Source of the DNA: an uncultured Pelagibacteraceae bacterium | GTDB taxonomy: Bacteria > Pseudomonadota > Alphaproteobacteria > Pelagibacterales > Pelagibacteraceae | Reading direction: 5' to 3' | Assembly: GCA_902555465.1 (NCBI GenBank) | Contig: CACDSN010000002.1 | Location: 35,900-99,899, forward strand | Length of the DNA: 64,000 nt | In this document: in pieces, positions 1 through 9,985 of the stretch | Layout of the letters: every line of letters starts with the position of its first letter | Numbering within the stretch: position 1 is the first letter of the stretch | Made by a program: the position numbers and the translations under genes | The notes under the pieces: model-generated | Told to the model about the DNA's origin: nothing | The model's input: only the letters and a program-made list of their open reading frames with translations | Database searches by the model: none

Positions 1-1104
1 TTCATTCTTTGAATTTTTATATCTAGAATTCATTCTTCTTGATTGGAAAGTTCCACATGATGAGCAGCTTGAAATTTCTCTATATTTACTCTCAGAAGGG
101 AGCCAAACTTCAATATCATAAGTTTTTTCTGCACTAAAACCCATGTCACCAGTGCATAATACAATTTTCCTATATGGAAGATTTAATTTGTCTAAAATCA
201 TAGTAGCACAATTTGTCATTCGTTCTAATTCATCTAAACATTTTGTATTTTCAACTATGCTAACTAATTCTACTTTATAAAACTGATGTTGTCGTATCAT
301 TCCTCTTGTATCTTTGCCATAACTGCCCGCTTCCTTTCTGAAACAGGGTGTAGAAGCAACTAATCTTAAAGGTAAATCATTTAACTTAATAATTTGATTT
401 TTTACTATATTTGTAAGTATTACTTCGGCTGTTGGAATTAAAAATTTTCTCTCATCACCTTTGTCTAATTTAATTTCAAATTGATCATTCTCAAATTTTG
501 GCAATTGACCTGTTCCGTACATTGAATTTTCAGAAGCAAATAAGGGAGGTGATATTTCTTTATATCCGTTTTCTAAAGTATGCACATCAATCATAAAATT
601 TGAAAGCGCTCTTTCCATCATTGCCAATTTATCCTTCACAAATACAAACCTAGCACCTGTTGTTTTTGTTGCTAAATCAAAATCAAGCATTCCTAATTTT
701 TCACCTAATTCATAATGTGATTTTGGTTTAAAATTTTTTGATTTTATTTCGCCCTTTATCTCAATAATTTTATTTTTGTCTTCGCTAGTTCCTTCTGGAA
801 CATCTGAATGTGGAATGTTTGGTATTGCAGAAATTATTTTTTCTAGTTCAATTTTTGTAATTAATTGTTCATCCGATATTTTTTTAATTTTTGAAGAAAT
901 TTCTTTTGATATTTCAAACATTTTTTTATCTTTTGATTTAGATATATCTTTCTTTTGCTTTTCTAAAGCTTCTTTTTCAAAAATAAGTTGTCTATTTTTT
1001 TTATCTAGATTGAGGATATTTTCTATTGAAGCAGAATTGTTTCTATTTGAAATTTTTTTTTTAAAAATGTCAAAATTATCTCTAATAAACTTTATATCAT
1101 GCAT
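1..1104 (-). CDS. serS: Seryl-tRNA synthetase, C-terminus truncated by the window edge
   Basis: Reading the minus strand from ATG at 1104 gives MHDIKFIRDNFDNFKKKISNRN... through ...LVASTPCFRKEAGSYGKDTRGMIRQHQFYKVEL...GDMGFSAEKTYDIEVWLPS...EISSCSSCGTFQSRRMNSRYK; class II SerRS motifs. Open to position 1. Confidence 0.96.
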   Translation of the reverse strand, partial: MHDIKFIRDNFDIFKKKISNRNNSASIENILNLDKKNRQLIFEKEALEKQKKDISKSKDKKMFEISKEISSKIKKISDEQLITKIELEKIISAIPNIPHSDVPEGTSEDKNKIIEIKGEIKSKNFKPKSHYELGEKLGMLDFDLATKTTGARFVFVKDKLAMMERALSNFMIDVHTLENGYKEISPPLFASENSMYGTGQLPKFENDQFEIKLDKGDERKFLIPTAEVILTNIVKNQIIKLNDLPLRLVASTPCFRKEAGSYGKDTRGMIRQHQFYKVELVSIVENTKCLDELERMTNCATMILDKLNLPYRKIVLCTGDMGFSAEKTYDIEVWLPSESKYREISSCSSCGTFQSRRMNSRYKNSKNE

Positions 1105-1873
1105 TTTTTTCTCTTTCGCGTTTCAAATTTTTTGACTCAATGATGTTTACAGAAATTATAGATAATTCATATAATAATAAAAGTGGTATTGCTAATCCTA
1201 TTTGTGTAATTGGGTCAGGGGGTGTGAGAATAGCAGCAGCTGCAAATATTATTACTACAACATATTTTCTTCTCTCTTTTAAAAATTTTGAGTCTATAAA
1301 TCCAATTCTTGCTAGCAAACTTAGAACAATAGGTAATTGAAAACTTAAGCCGAAAGCAAATATTAGTTTCATTACTAGTGACAAATATTCATTTACTTTA
1401 GCTTCTAATTGGATTGGCAAATTTGTATTTACACCTAAACTTTCAAAAGATAAAAAAAACTTTATAGCTAATGGCATAATTAAATAATAAACAAGCATAC
1501 CTCCAAGTAAAAATAATAGTGGAGTTAAAACTAGATAAGGCATTATTGCCTTTTTTTCATGTTTATAAAGACCAGGAGCAATAAATTTCCATACCTGAAT
1601 AAGTATAAAGGGACTCGTGGCAAAAAAAGCTGAAAAGAAAGATACTTTTATGTAAGTTAAAAATGTCTCTTGCAATGCAGTAAAAATTAATCTTCGTTCA
1701 ATATTATCTTCTTTTACAGCATTTGCATATGGTTCAACTAAAAATCCATAAATATGATCTGAAAAAATATAACAAATTATAAACAAAATTACTAAAAAAA
1801 TTAATGAATGAATAAGTCTTTGTCTTAATTCTGTTAAATGACTTATAAAACCTGTTTCTTTCTCAGACATCAT
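1097..1873 (-). CDS. tatC: Sec-independent protein translocase TatC
   Basis: 258 aa polytopic protein, HLTELRQRLIHS... and PPDPITQ motif; adjacent to tatB/tatA. Confidence 0.97.
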   Translation of the reverse strand: MMSEKETGFISHLTELRQRLIHSLIFLVILFIICYIFSDHIYGFLVEPYANAVKEDNIERRLIFTALQETFLTYIKVSFFSAFFATSPFILIQVWKFIAPGLYKHEKKAIMPYLVLTPLLFLLGGMLVYYLIMPLAIKFFLSFESLGVNTNLPIQLEAKVNEYLSLVMKLIFAFGLSFQLPIVLSLLARIGFIDSKFLKERRKYVVVIIFAAAAILTPPDPITQIGLAIPLLLLYELSIISVNIIESKNLKREREKNA

Positions 1874-2105
1874 CTTTTTTAGTTAGATCACTTTTTTGTT
1901 TTGATTTATTTTCATTATCATTATAAATATTTTTTGCATCATCCTCGATTGAAGAAACTTCATTTTGAATATTCGATACATATTTTTTAATTGATCCAAT
2001 CCAGCTACCAACTTTTTTTAACATTTTAGGAAAATCTTTAGGACCCACAACAATAATTGCTATGGAAGCTATAATAAAAATTTCTAACCAGCCAATTTGT
2101 GGCAT
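1863..2105 (-). CDS. tatB: Twin-arginine translocase subunit TatB
   Basis: 80 aa, MPQIGWLEIFIIASIAIIVVGPKDFPKMLKKVG; between tatA and tatC. Confidence 0.93.
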   Translation of the reverse strand: MPQIGWLEIFIIASIAIIVVGPKDFPKMLKKVGSWIGSIKKYVSNIQNEVSSIEDDAKNIYNDNENKSKQKSDLTKKDDV

Positions 2106-2110
2106 TGGAA

Positions 2111-2311
2111 TTAATTACTATCTTTTTGGTCTTTATTTTCTTCGGAAACATCTTTGGGTTGATTGTCTTCAATAGAATCTGACGCCATCCCTTTTTTGAA
2201 ACTTTTAATGCCTTTAGCAACATCGCCCATTAAACTAGAAATTTTTCCTCTCCCGAACAAGAGGACAACTAAAATAACAACTATTGCTATCTGCCAAAAA
2301 CCAATACTCAT
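2111..2311 (-). CDS. tatA: Twin-arginine translocase subunit TatA
   Basis: 66 aa, [42 protein letters not shown]. Confidence 0.95.
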   Translation of the reverse strand: MSIGFWQIAIVVILVVLLFGRGKISSLMGDVAKGIKSFKKGMASDSIEDNQPKDVSEENKDQKDSN

Positions 2312-2333
2312 AAGATATTTATATACTTAATAA

Positions 2334-3050
2334 TTATTTTTTTAAAGGATCTTTTTTAAGATTTTCATCTTCTGCCAAAGTGTCTTGGAGCATTTCATCT
2401 ATATTAGAGTAAATATCTTCAGTTTTTTCATCCTCTTTTTCTTTATAAAATTTACCGGTTCCAAATATCGATTTTTCAACAGAGGATGTATCTATTAATC
2501 CTGCAGCACCTAATTCATCTACAGTTGGAAGATCAGATAGTTTTTGTAGATTAAAATGACTTAAAAAATCATCTGTTGTTACGTATTGTATTGGTTTACC
2601 TGGCACATCTTTGCGACCACCTGGTTTTACCCAGTTTAATTCCATTAATATCTCTAGTGTATTGGTTCCAAAGGCTACTCCTCTTATGTCTTCGATTTCT
2701 GCTCTTGTGACAGGTTGATGATAAACAATAATTGAAAGTGTCTCTATAGCTGCTTTTGAAAGTTTTTTTTCAACTGGCTTATGTTTTGATAACAAATTAG
2801 ATAATTTATCTGAAGTCCTGAATGACCATTTATTTGAAATACAAACTAAATTGATACCTCGATTAGAATAAAAAACTTGTAATTTTTCAAGTGCTTTTTC
2901 TACATTAATTTTTTTTGTAACTTTGTTTTCAATTGACACAATATCTAAAGGAATATTGGATGCAAAAAGAATTGCCTCAATTTCTTTTTCTTGATCTGAA
3001 ACTTTAACCTCTGGAAATTTTACTATATTATTTTTTTTATTTTTAGTCAT
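2334..3050 (-). CDS. scpB: Segregation and condensation protein B
   Basis: EAILFASNIPL..., AAIETLSIIVYHQPVTRAEIEDIRGV; adjacent to scpA. Confidence 0.95.
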   Translation of the reverse strand: MTKNKKNNIVKFPEVKVSDQEKEIEAILFASNIPLDIVSIENKVTKKINVEKALEKLQVFYSNRGINLVCISNKWSFRTSDKLSNLLSKHKPVEKKLSKAAIETLSIIVYHQPVTRAEIEDIRGVAFGTNTLEILMELNWVKPGGRKDVPGKPIQYVTTDDFLSHFNLQKLSDLPTVDELGAAGLIDTSSVEKSIFGTGKFYKEKEDEKTEDIYSNIDEMLQDTLAEDENLKKDPLKK

Positions 3051-3783
3051 TTTTTCTTATATAAATTTTTCCAAACATTTTTTCTTGTTTTAACTGAAAA
3101 TCACCCTCTTTAACTAATTCTAATGAACCAGAAAAAATTCCTGCATTTCCTGTTCTTTTCATTTTTTTATTATTCTTAAAAACTGAAGGTATTAATTCAC
3201 TGAGATTTTTCCAATCTTTTAATTCGCTTTGCAATTCTCTAATTCTTTTTATTCCTTCTTCCATAGTAAAAACTGGTAATTTTGGAATATTTATTTTTTG
3301 AAAATCTTTTGTCGATATAATCATAGAATATGTTTTCAAAACATCAAATAGCTTTAAGGAGTACTGAGAAATATTATTTGATTTAATTTTAGTATTCATT
3401 CCCCGCATAAAAACATCTCTTCCTAATCTTTTTCTTTTAAGCATTTGATCTGATAAAAGTCTGATTAATTCAAGTTTTTTAAGCTGCAGTTTTAATTTTT
3501 CAGCAATTTCATTTGCTTTAAATTCTTCTTCTTCATCAAGGGGCAACAACAACTTTGATTTTAGATATGTAAGCCATGTTGCCATTAAAAGATACTCTGA
3601 AGCAATTTCTAAATTTAAGTTTTTTGTTTTTGAAAGATAATCATTAAATTGATCTACAAGTTTTGTAATCGATATATCTTCAAGGTTAAGTTTTTGATTT
3701 TTTGCTAAATTTAATAGCAAATCTAATGATCCAGAAAAATTATTTAAATCTATTTGAAGTTCATGAGAATCAAAATTTGACAT
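3043..3783 (-). CDS. scpA: Segregation and condensation protein A
   Basis: FSGSLDLLLNLAKNQKLNLEDISITKLVDQFNDYL; kleisin family; precedes scpB. Confidence 0.95.
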   Translation of the reverse strand: MSNFDSHELQIDLNNFSGSLDLLLNLAKNQKLNLEDISITKLVDQFNDYLSKTKNLNLEIASEYLLMATWLTYLKSKLLLPLDEEEEFKANEIAEKLKLQLKKLELIRLLSDQMLKRKRLGRDVFMRGMNTKIKSNNISQYSLKLFDVLKTYSMIISTKDFQKINIPKLPVFTMEEGIKRIRELQSELKDWKNLSELIPSVFKNNKKMKRTGNAGIFSGSLELVKEGDFQLKQEKMFGKIYIRKND

Positions 3784-3791
3784 AGGATAAC

Positions 3792-4763
3792 TTAACTTAA
3801 AAGCTTATAAAATTCAGATGTTTTTTTAATAATAAAAGTATCTACCTTTGGTGCAATTTTAGCTAGTTTAATCATTTCATTCATATTTGCATTACAATGC
3901 AATACCAAGTTGCATCCTGACTCGTATGCTTTTTTTACATTTGTGGAAAAAGAATATTTTAAAGCTTTCATCGAAATGTCATCAGATATTATTATATTTT
4001 TAAATCCAATTTTATTTCTAATATACTTAACCCCTTTTTTTGAATGAGTAATACAGTCATTTTTATCAATAGAATTAAACACAATATGAGCTGTCATAGC
4101 AAAAAGAGATTTTTTATTTTTAAATAATAAAAAATCGTTTTTTTCTAAATAATCTAATTTTTTATTTATATAGGGAAGGCTAAAATGAGTGTCTTGTTTT
4201 GATAGACCGTGCCCAGGTATATGTTTAATGACAGTTGCAATTTTATTGTTATTAAACAAATCTATAGTAATTTTTCCGATTTTATTAATAATTTTCTTAT
4301 TACTAGAATATGATCTATCACCTATAATACTATGAGAAAAGCTTCTCTTAAGATCCAATACAGGTACGGTATTTACATTAATACCGATTAAGTTGAAAAC
4401 ATAAGATATCTGATCTACATATATTTTATAATATAAATCAAATTTTGATTTATTTTTCTTGTATAAATTTCCAAAATATTTGGCTGAAAAAATTGAATTA
4501 TCAACAATATTTTTTAATCTACTTACCCTTCCACCTTCTTCATCTATAAATATAGGGTATTTTGAGTCATTAAAAATATATCTTATAGATTTTACAAGTT
4601 TAGATACTTGTTCAATATTTTTAATATTTCTTTCAAATAAAATTATTCCCCAAGGTTTATATATTTTAATAAATTTTTTTTCATTAAAGGTCATTTTTGT
4701 ACCCTTTAATGAACATATAAAAGATTTTCTATTTTTGAATTTCACTTTTTTAATAAATTCCAA
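3792..4763 (-). CDS. nagZ: Beta-N-acetylhexosaminidase (glycoside hydrolase family 3)
   Basis: WGIILFERNIKN, FIDEEGGRVSRLK, KHIPGHGLSKQDTHFSLP motifs; conserved neighbourhood argS-SPOR-nagZ-scpA. Confidence 0.9.
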   Translation of the reverse strand: MEFIKKVKFKNRKSFICSLKGTKMTFNEKKFIKIYKPWGIILFERNIKNIEQVSKLVKSIRYIFNDSKYPIFIDEEGGRVSRLKNIVDNSIFSAKYFGNLYKKNKSKFDLYYKIYVDQISYVFNLIGINVNTVPVLDLKRSFSHSIIGDRSYSSNKKIINKIGKITIDLFNNNKIATVIKHIPGHGLSKQDTHFSLPYINKKLDYLEKNDFLLFKNKKSLFAMTAHIVFNSIDKNDCITHSKKGVKYIRNKIGFKNIIISDDISMKALKYSFSTNVKKAYESGCNLVLHCNANMNEMIKLAKIAPKVDTFIIKKTSEFYKLLS

Positions 4764-4999
4764 AATGAATATTTTTTTTTATTTGAATTTTCGTCATTAT
4801 TTAAATATTTAATTATATCCTCAGTATCATTAGATACTAACGGAAGATTTTGATTATTAGTACTTAGGTAGTTATTAATATTGTTTAAATTTCTAAATGT
4901 TTTTTTTATATTTTTATCTGAGGTGTAAAACCTTATCGAAAAAAAAATAAACAAAAAAATAATAAAGAAAAATGTAAAATATTTAATTTCTTTTAACAT
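4742..4999 (-). CDS. Small single-pass membrane protein, unknown function; occupies the position of the SPOR-domain protein
   Basis: 85 aa; N-terminal hydrophobic segment YFTFFFIIFLFIFFSI then polar tail; start codon overlaps the argS stop, end overlaps the nagZ start. Confidence 0.7.
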   Translation of the reverse strand: MLKEIKYFTFFFIIFLFIFFSIRFYTSDKNIKKTFRNLNNINNYLSTNNQNLPLVSNDTEDIIKYLNNDENSNKKKYSFWNLLKK

Positions 5000-6732
5000 T
5001 ACATTTTTTCTGGAGTTGATACATTCATTATATTCATGCCTGATTTTATGACATTAGAAATGGCCTTCAAAAATATTAATTTATCATCTGAAATTTTATT
5101 TTGGTTATTTATAAACCTTTTTTCTGGAACTTCTTTACCTAAGTTCCAATAAGAATGAAATAGAGATGCTAACTCATATAAAAATGTTGTTATTCTATGT
5201 GGTTCAAGTTTAGAACAAGAAACATTTATACAATTAGGCCATTCAGATAATTTTTTTAATATATTTATTTCATCATTAGAATATTCAAAATCAAATTTAG
5301 ATATATCAATTTCAGAATTAATATTTTTATTAAGGTGTCTAAAAACTGATGATATTCGGGCATAGCAATATTGAACATAATAAAGTGGATTTTCTTTAGA
5401 TTTTTCAACTACATTATCAAAGTCAAAATCTAGCTCTACATCGCTACTTCTATTTAACATAATAAATCTTGTAGCATCTCTTCCGACCTCATCAATTAAA
5501 TCATCAACTGTTATATAATCACCTTTTCGTTTCGACATTTTAAATGGTTTTTTATCTTTAATCAGCTTAACTAATTGGCTTACTTTGCAAATAAGTTTAC
5601 CTTTAGAGTTAGATAATGCGTCAACGGAAGAGGTAATCCTTTTTATATATCCAGAATGATCGGCACCTAGAATATTAATAAGATAGTCAAATTTTCTATC
5701 TAATTTATTTTTATGATATGCAACATCACTAGCAAAATAAGTCCAGGACCCGTCTGATTTTTGAAGTGCACGGTCTTTATCGTCACCAAAATCAGTCGAT
5801 TTAAAAAGCAATTGCTCGCGCTCAATCCACATACTACTTTTTTCACTAACTGGAGCTTTTATTTTGCCTTTATAAATATAATTATAATCTTGGAGATATT
5901 TTACGACTTTTTCAACTTCATTGTTTTCAACAAGCATTTTTTCACTTACAAAATTATCGTGTTCTATGCCTAAACTTTTTAAATTTTTTTTTATTAGTTT
6001 TAATCCTTCTTGGATTGATAAATTCCTTAAGTTGTCACCTATTTTTTCAAAATCGTCAAAGTCAAGTTTTTTATTAGCATTAATTATATTTTGTGCAAAT
6101 TCAATTATATAATCTCCAGGATACAAATCTTTATTATCTAAGGGAAAAGCTTCTTTGTTTAAAATTTCTCTTATTCTAAAGTAAACTGACTTTGTATAGT
6201 TTTCTATTTGATTGCCATAATCATTAACATAATATTCTTTTGTTACTTTATGTTTGTTAAATTTTAAAAGGTTTGAAATAATATCACCTAACAATGCACC
6301 TCTACAATGACCAACATGTAATGGTCCTGTTGGGTTAGCTGATACAAATTCAACTAAATATTTATTTTTTTTTTCATTTAGATTAACACCATAATTTTGT
6401 GAATTTTTTATTACATCTTCAACAAATTTAGTCCAAAAAATTGGTTTAAATTTAATGTTTATAAAACCAGGTTTTGCCACAGATATATCGTGAATTAATT
6501 TATCATTATTTTTTAAGTGCACTCTTAAATTTTCAGCTAATGATATAGGTGATTTTTTATTTAATTTTGATAATACCATAGCAACATTGGTTGATATATC
6601 GCTATTAAATTTAGAAGGAGGTATTTCAGCAGTAATTCCATCTAATTTTTCTGGCAAAACTAACTCACCATTTTTTGAAATTTCTATTAAAATATCTTTT
6701 ATTCTTTTTAAGTAATTTTCAAAAATGTTCAT
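4999..6732 (-). CDS. argS: Arginyl-tRNA synthetase
   Basis: VEFVSANPTGPLHVGHCRGALLGD, FKMSKRKGDYITVDDLIDEVGRDATR. Confidence 0.97.
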   Translation of the reverse strand: MNIFENYLKRIKDILIEISKNGELVLPEKLDGITAEIPPSKFNSDISTNVAMVLSKLNKKSPISLAENLRVHLKNNDKLIHDISVAKPGFINIKFKPIFWTKFVEDVIKNSQNYGVNLNEKKNKYLVEFVSANPTGPLHVGHCRGALLGDIISNLLKFNKHKVTKEYYVNDYGNQIENYTKSVYFRIREILNKEAFPLDNKDLYPGDYIIEFAQNIINANKKLDFDDFEKIGDNLRNLSIQEGLKLIKKNLKSLGIEHDNFVSEKMLVENNEVEKVVKYLQDYNYIYKGKIKAPVSEKSSMWIEREQLLFKSTDFGDDKDRALQKSDGSWTYFASDVAYHKNKLDRKFDYLINILGADHSGYIKRITSSVDALSNSKGKLICKVSQLVKLIKDKKPFKMSKRKGDYITVDDLIDEVGRDATRFIMLNRSSDVELDFDFDNVVEKSKENPLYYVQYCYARISSVFRHLNKNINSEIDISKFDFEYSNDEINILKKLSEWPNCINVSCSKLEPHRITTFLYELASLFHSYWNLGKEVPEKRFINNQNKISDDKLIFLKAISNVIKSGMNIMNVSTPEKM

Positions 6733-7847
6733 TTTAAATTATTATAAAGTTTAATGGCAAATCTATCAGTCATTCCAGAAATAAAATCTGAAATAGCTCT
6801 GTTAGTGCCATTTTTAAGTTGGTCTTTTGATATGAATTTTTTAGGATTTTTTTTAATTTTTTTAAATAATTTTTTTATAATTAATTGACCTTCGTTATTT
6901 TTTTTTAAAACAATTTTATTATTATACATTTTTTTTTTTAAAAAATACCTTATTTCATTTACAGAGTTTTTAATTTTATCTGAAAAATCAACAATAAAAA
7001 AATTGGCATTCTTAATATCATTGGTGGATTTTACATTATGAAGTTTGATATTATTTTTTGTATTTTTAATTAAATCTTTTATCATTATATCTATTGAGTC
7101 TCTTATAATTTGATATGTTGCAATTTTATAATTTTGTTTATTTATTTTAATTTTATATTTTTTGTAAATATCTTTAAAAAAATTAATTTCAACAAACTCT
7201 TCTAATTTAAATATATTTGCATTTATACCATCTTGTATATCATGATTATTATATGCTATATCATCTGATAAAGATGAAATCTGCGCTTCTAGTGATGGAT
7301 ATGTTAAAAAGTTTACCTTATTTCTAAATTCTTGAATTCCAATTAAGTTATCCAATAAGTTTAAATTTTCTATTGGCCCATTATGTTTTACTAGACCTTC
7401 GAGTGTTTCAATTGAAAGATTTAATCCATTAAATTTAAGATATTTATTTTCTAAAAACATAACAATTCTTAAAGTTTGTAAATTATGGTCAAAACCTCCA
7501 TATTGATACATCTCTTCATTTAAAGCTTCTTCTCCAGCATGTCCGAACGGTGTATGACCAAGATCATGGGCTAAGCTTAAAGTCTCAGCCAAATCTTCGT
7601 TTAAATTTAGATATCTTGTTATTGAACGTGCTATTTGAGCTACCTCCATTGAATGTGTTATCCTAGTTCTATAATGATCCCCCTCTGTGTTAACAAATAC
7701 TTGAGTTTTATGTTTTAATCTTCTGAAGGATGCGCTGTGTATTATACGGTCTCTATCTCTTTGAAATGGCGTTCTATATTTAGATATAGACTCTTTAATT
7801 ATCCTACCTTTACTTTTAAATAAACCTATCTTTGAGTATTTTTTCAT
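6729..7847 (-). CDS. dgt: Deoxyguanosinetriphosphate triphosphohydrolase-like protein
   Basis: PFQRDRDRIIHSASFRRLKHKTQVF, RITHSMEVAQIARSI, LAHDLGHTPFGHAGE HD motif. Confidence 0.95.
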   Translation of the reverse strand: MKKYSKIGLFKSKGRIIKESISKYRTPFQRDRDRIIHSASFRRLKHKTQVFVNTEGDHYRTRITHSMEVAQIARSITRYLNLNEDLAETLSLAHDLGHTPFGHAGEEALNEEMYQYGGFDHNLQTLRIVMFLENKYLKFNGLNLSIETLEGLVKHNGPIENLNLLDNLIGIQEFRNKVNFLTYPSLEAQISSLSDDIAYNNHDIQDGINANIFKLEEFVEINFFKDIYKKYKIKINKQNYKIATYQIIRDSIDIMIKDLIKNTKNNIKLHNVKSTNDIKNANFFIVDFSDKIKNSVNEIRYFLKKKMYNNKIVLKKNNEGQLIIKKLFKKIKKNPKKFISKDQLKNGTNRAISDFISGMTDRFAIKLYNNLK

Positions 7848-7897
7848 ACTTTAAAATTAAATATTAAGTATTATATTACTAATATCAGTGATCAATA

Positions 7898-8215
7898 ATG
7901 ATAAAAGAAATTAAATTTACCGATAAAGCACTAAAACAGATAAATAACCTGCTATCAAAAAAAGATAAAGGAACTTTTTTTAGAATCGCTATCAAAGGTG
8001 GTGGTTGTTCAGGATTCCAATATGAATTTACAATTGATGATACAAAAGCTGATGATGATTTAAAATATGAAAATATAATAATAGATAAAACCTCAGCGGA
8101 TTTATTGAAGGGTTCTGAAGTAGATTATGTTAGTGAATTAATAGGCTCTCAATTCAAGATAACAAATCCACAATCCAAGTCATCTTGTGGTTGTGGTGTT
8201 TCTTTCTCTCTATAA
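7898..8215 (+). CDS. erpA: Iron-sulfur cluster insertion protein, HesB/IscA family (ErpA-like)
   Basis: IAIKGGGCSGFQYEFTID ... SSCGCGVSFSL conserved cysteines. Confidence 0.92.
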   Translation: MIKEIKFTDKALKQINNLLSKKDKGTFFRIAIKGGGCSGFQYEFTIDDTKADDDLKYENIIIDKTSADLLKGSEVDYVSELIGSQFKITNPQSKSSCGCGVSFSL

Positions 8216-8991
8216 TGATAATTTCCTCCTGGAATGTAAATTCTGTACGTGCTCGTATAGAAAATATAAAAAATTATCTTAAAAAATATAAACCTGATAT
8301 TTTAATGATGCAGGAAATTAAAACTGAAAATATCAATTTTCCGTATGATGATTTTTCAAACCTTAATTACGAAAGTCATGTATTTGGTCAAAAGAGTTAT
8401 AATGGGGTTGCCATAATTTCTAAAAATAAATTAAAAAATATAAGGTTTGATTTAATTAAAGATAAATTAAATCAATCAAGAATAATTTCGGCTGACGCTA
8501 TATTTAAAAATAAAAATATTCAATTAATTAATATTTATATTCCAAATGGCAATCCTATAGATACAGCAAAGTATCAATATAAAAAAAAATGGCTTGATGA
8601 TTTAATTAGACAATTAAAATCATGTATAAAAAAAAATCCAAATATAATTCTAGGTGGAGATTTTAATATAATTCCATCATCAGAAGATGTTTACAACGCA
8701 AAGAGTTTTGAGAACGATGCATTATTTAGACTTGAAATTAGAAAAAAATTACGTGAAATGATTAATCTTGGATTTAATGATGTATACAGACATTTTAATA
8801 AGACAAAAGAAGACTATACATTTTGGGATTATATGAGAGGTGCTTGGCAAAAAAATAATGGCATGAGGATTGACCATTTTTTAGTTTCAAATTCAATAAT
8901 TGATAAAATTAAATCAGTCAATATTAATAAAGATCCAAGAGGTCGAAAAAAACCATCGGATCATACACCTATTGAAATTAAATTAGCTTAA
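8215..8991 (+). CDS. xthA: Exodeoxyribonuclease III
   Basis: MIISSWNVNSVRARIENIKNYLKKYKPDILMMQEIKTE ... GGDFNIIP ... MRIDHFLVS ... PSDHTPIEI; ATG at 8215 overlaps the erpA TAA (TAATG), so the track start at 8185 is too early. Confidence 0.95.
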   Translation: MIISSWNVNSVRARIENIKNYLKKYKPDILMMQEIKTENINFPYDDFSNLNYESHVFGQKSYNGVAIISKNKLKNIRFDLIKDKLNQSRIISADAIFKNKNIQLINIYIPNGNPIDTAKYQYKKKWLDDLIRQLKSCIKKNPNIILGGDFNIIPSSEDVYNAKSFENDALFRLEIRKKLREMINLGFNDVYRHFNKTKEDYTFWDYMRGAWQKNNGMRIDHFLVSNSIIDKIKSVNINKDPRGRKKPSDHTPIEIKLA

Positions 8992-9981
8992 AGATTTAAT
9001 TTTATTAATCAATTCCTCGTTAATATTTCTTGGACCTTTATCTAGCCTATTTTTATGTCTTCTTTCCCCCGGTAATCTAACATTGCCCATTGATTTCATT
9101 TTTTCAAAAAATTCATCTGCGTGTTTATCCCAATTGTCATTCGATGTTTTTTCTGGTGAAATTGCTATTATTAATTCTCCACCACTTGGTGGTCCTCCAT
9201 CATTGTTGTCTTTTAATGCGGTTTCATAACTAAAATTATCTCCTACTAAAGCTCCTGCCATCAATTCAACCATCATTGCTATAGCCGAACCTTTGTAGCC
9301 ACCGAACGGTAAAAGTACACCTCCGTCAACAATTTCTCCAGGGTCAGTCGTTTCTTTTCCTTCTTTTGTTAATCCTGTTCCAATAGGAACTTTATGACCT
9401 TCCCTTTTTGCAACTTGAACTTCGCCCATAGCCATAGATGCGGTAGCCATATCATACACTATTGGTGTCTTACCAGGTCTTGGCCAAGCAAACGAAATTG
9501 GATTAGTTCCAAATAATGGCTTAATTGCACCTGCTGGTGCTACAGCTGGCTTGTAAGATGTACAAGCGAAAGCTACTAAACCTTCATCAGCTAATTTTTC
9601 TGTTTCAGGCCACATAGCCGCCATGTGATGAGAATTAGTAATTGCTAAGACCGCAACACCATTTTGTTTAGCAGCCTTAACAAGTTCAGGTAAACCTTTG
9701 TTAAGAACTACAGGTGCTAAGCAATTATTTCCCAAAACCTTGATAACTGACTGAGAAATTTTTTTTACTTCGGGTTGACCTTTTCCGTTTATTTTTCCAC
9801 TCTTTAATCCACTCACATAAGCTGGAAGTCTAAATAAACCATGAGATAATGAACCATCTCTTTCTGCGTTTCTTATTAAATCTGACAATATAGAGGCTGT
9901 TTCATCATCACAGCCGTTTGATAATAACGTTTTTTTTGCTAAATTATAAATTTCTTCTAAAGAAAGACTTACCGTTTTCAT
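8983..9981 (-). CDS. Malate/L-lactate dehydrogenase (Ldh2) family oxidoreductase, possibly delta1-piperideine-2-carboxylate reductase type
   Basis: RDGSLSHGLFRLPAYVSGLKSG, ITNSHHMAAMWPETEKLADEGLVAFACTSY, GTNPISFAWPRPGKTPIVYDMATA, GYKGSAIAMMVELMAGAL. Confidence 0.88.
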   Translation of the reverse strand: MKTVSLSLEEIYNLAKKTLLSNGCDDETASILSDLIRNAERDGSLSHGLFRLPAYVSGLKSGKINGKGQPEVKKISQSVIKVLGNNCLAPVVLNKGLPELVKAAKQNGVAVLAITNSHHMAAMWPETEKLADEGLVAFACTSYKPAVAPAGAIKPLFGTNPISFAWPRPGKTPIVYDMATASMAMGEVQVAKREGHKVPIGTGLTKEGKETTDPGEIVDGGVLLPFGGYKGSAIAMMVELMAGALVGDNFSYETALKDNNDGGPPSGGELIIAISPEKTSNDNWDKHADEFFEKMKSMGNVRLPGERRHKNRLDKGPRNINEELINKIKSLS

Positions 9982-9985
9982 AAAA

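Noticed and set aside
776-1135. Plus-strand ORF (119 aa) antisense to serS
   Set aside because: Phe/Ser/Ile-rich shadow ORF typical of the complement of AT-rich genes; serS reads cleanly on the other strand.
2038-2223. 61 aa minus-strand ORF overlapping tatA/tatB
   Set aside because: Out-of-frame within the well-supported tatA and tatB genes.
8185-8214. N-terminal extension of xthA in the ORF track
   Set aside because: Lies inside the erpA 3' end; the family start MIISSWNVNSVRARI begins at 8215.
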